From: Acidobacteriaceae bacterium
GTDB lineage: Bacteria; Acidobacteriota; Terriglobia; Terriglobales; Acidobacteriaceae
Direction: 5' to 3'
DNA: 6,023 nucleotides
NCBI GenBank assembly: GCA_003132825.1
Contig: PKYX01000237.1
Coordinates: 2,076 to 8,098 of the forward strand
Below, piece by piece: positions 6,005 to 6,023 of this stretch. Positions within the stretch are counted from its first letter, which is position 1; the number at the start of each line of letters is the position of its first letter. The notes beneath the pieces are model-generated. The model ran no database searches. It was not told the DNA's origin and worked only from the letters and a program-made list of their open reading frames with translations. The position numbers were made by a program, and so were the translations under genes.

Positions 6005-6023
6005 GGCGCTATCGTCTAGGGGT
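6005..6023 (+). tRNA. 5' end of a tRNA, probably tRNA-Glu, cut by window edge
   Basis: The final 19 bases, GGCGCTATCGTCTAGGGGT, fit a tRNA-Glu beginning. The acceptor strand would be GGCGCTA, followed by T8, C9, the D-stem start GTCT, A14 and GGGGT of the D-loop. Bacterial tRNA-Glu genes commonly carry the ATCGTCTAG segment. The anticodon is outside the window, so the amino-acid assignment rests only on this 5' signature. The gene is divergent from imuA. Confidence 0.7.

Overview
The window carries an SOS-mutagenesis (mutasome) operon, imuA-imuB-dnaE2, read entirely on the minus strand from right to left. The start of a plus-strand tRNA gene, probably tRNA-Glu, lies at the extreme right edge. 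The GC-rich sequence, the character of the three proteins, and a palindromic repeat that translates as 'HAERSEAS...ARND' all suggest a soil-type Acidobacteriota (Terriglobia-like) genome. That assignment is inference, because the window holds no rRNA or other taxonomic marker.

Layout, in transcription order. Positions 5639-6004 are non-coding. They hold a good sigma70-type promoter (TTGACA, 18-bp spacer, CAGAAT) pointing at imuA, a set of short palindromes and direct repeats around it that could be operators, and two short tandem duplications upstream. imuA (5638-4685) encodes a RecA-like accessory protein whose Walker A lysine is replaced by arginine. An 83-nt gap follows, which may hold a 21-codon ORF. 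imuB (4601-3045) encodes a catalytically dead Y-family polymerase with a QGGLF clamp-binding-like motif. An 84-nt gap contains a GC-rich hairpin. dnaE2 (2960 to beyond position 1) encodes the error-prone C-family replicase. 986 codons are present and the gene is cut by the left edge shortly before its expected end.

Working together, ImuB is expected to bridge the beta clamp, ImuA and DnaE2, so that DnaE2 can synthesise across lesions during the DNA-damage response. This rests on established work with the family in Caulobacter, Pseudomonas and mycobacteria.

The most unusual feature is that the same dispersed palindromic element has inserted into two genes of this operon. An 83-bp two-armed copy lies inside imuA, and a degenerate one-armed copy lies inside the PHP domain of dnaE2. 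Both are in the same orientation and reading frame, so both are translated (shared peptide ARNDHS) without breaking either gene. This recalls the protein-coding palindromic elements (RPE) of Rickettsia.
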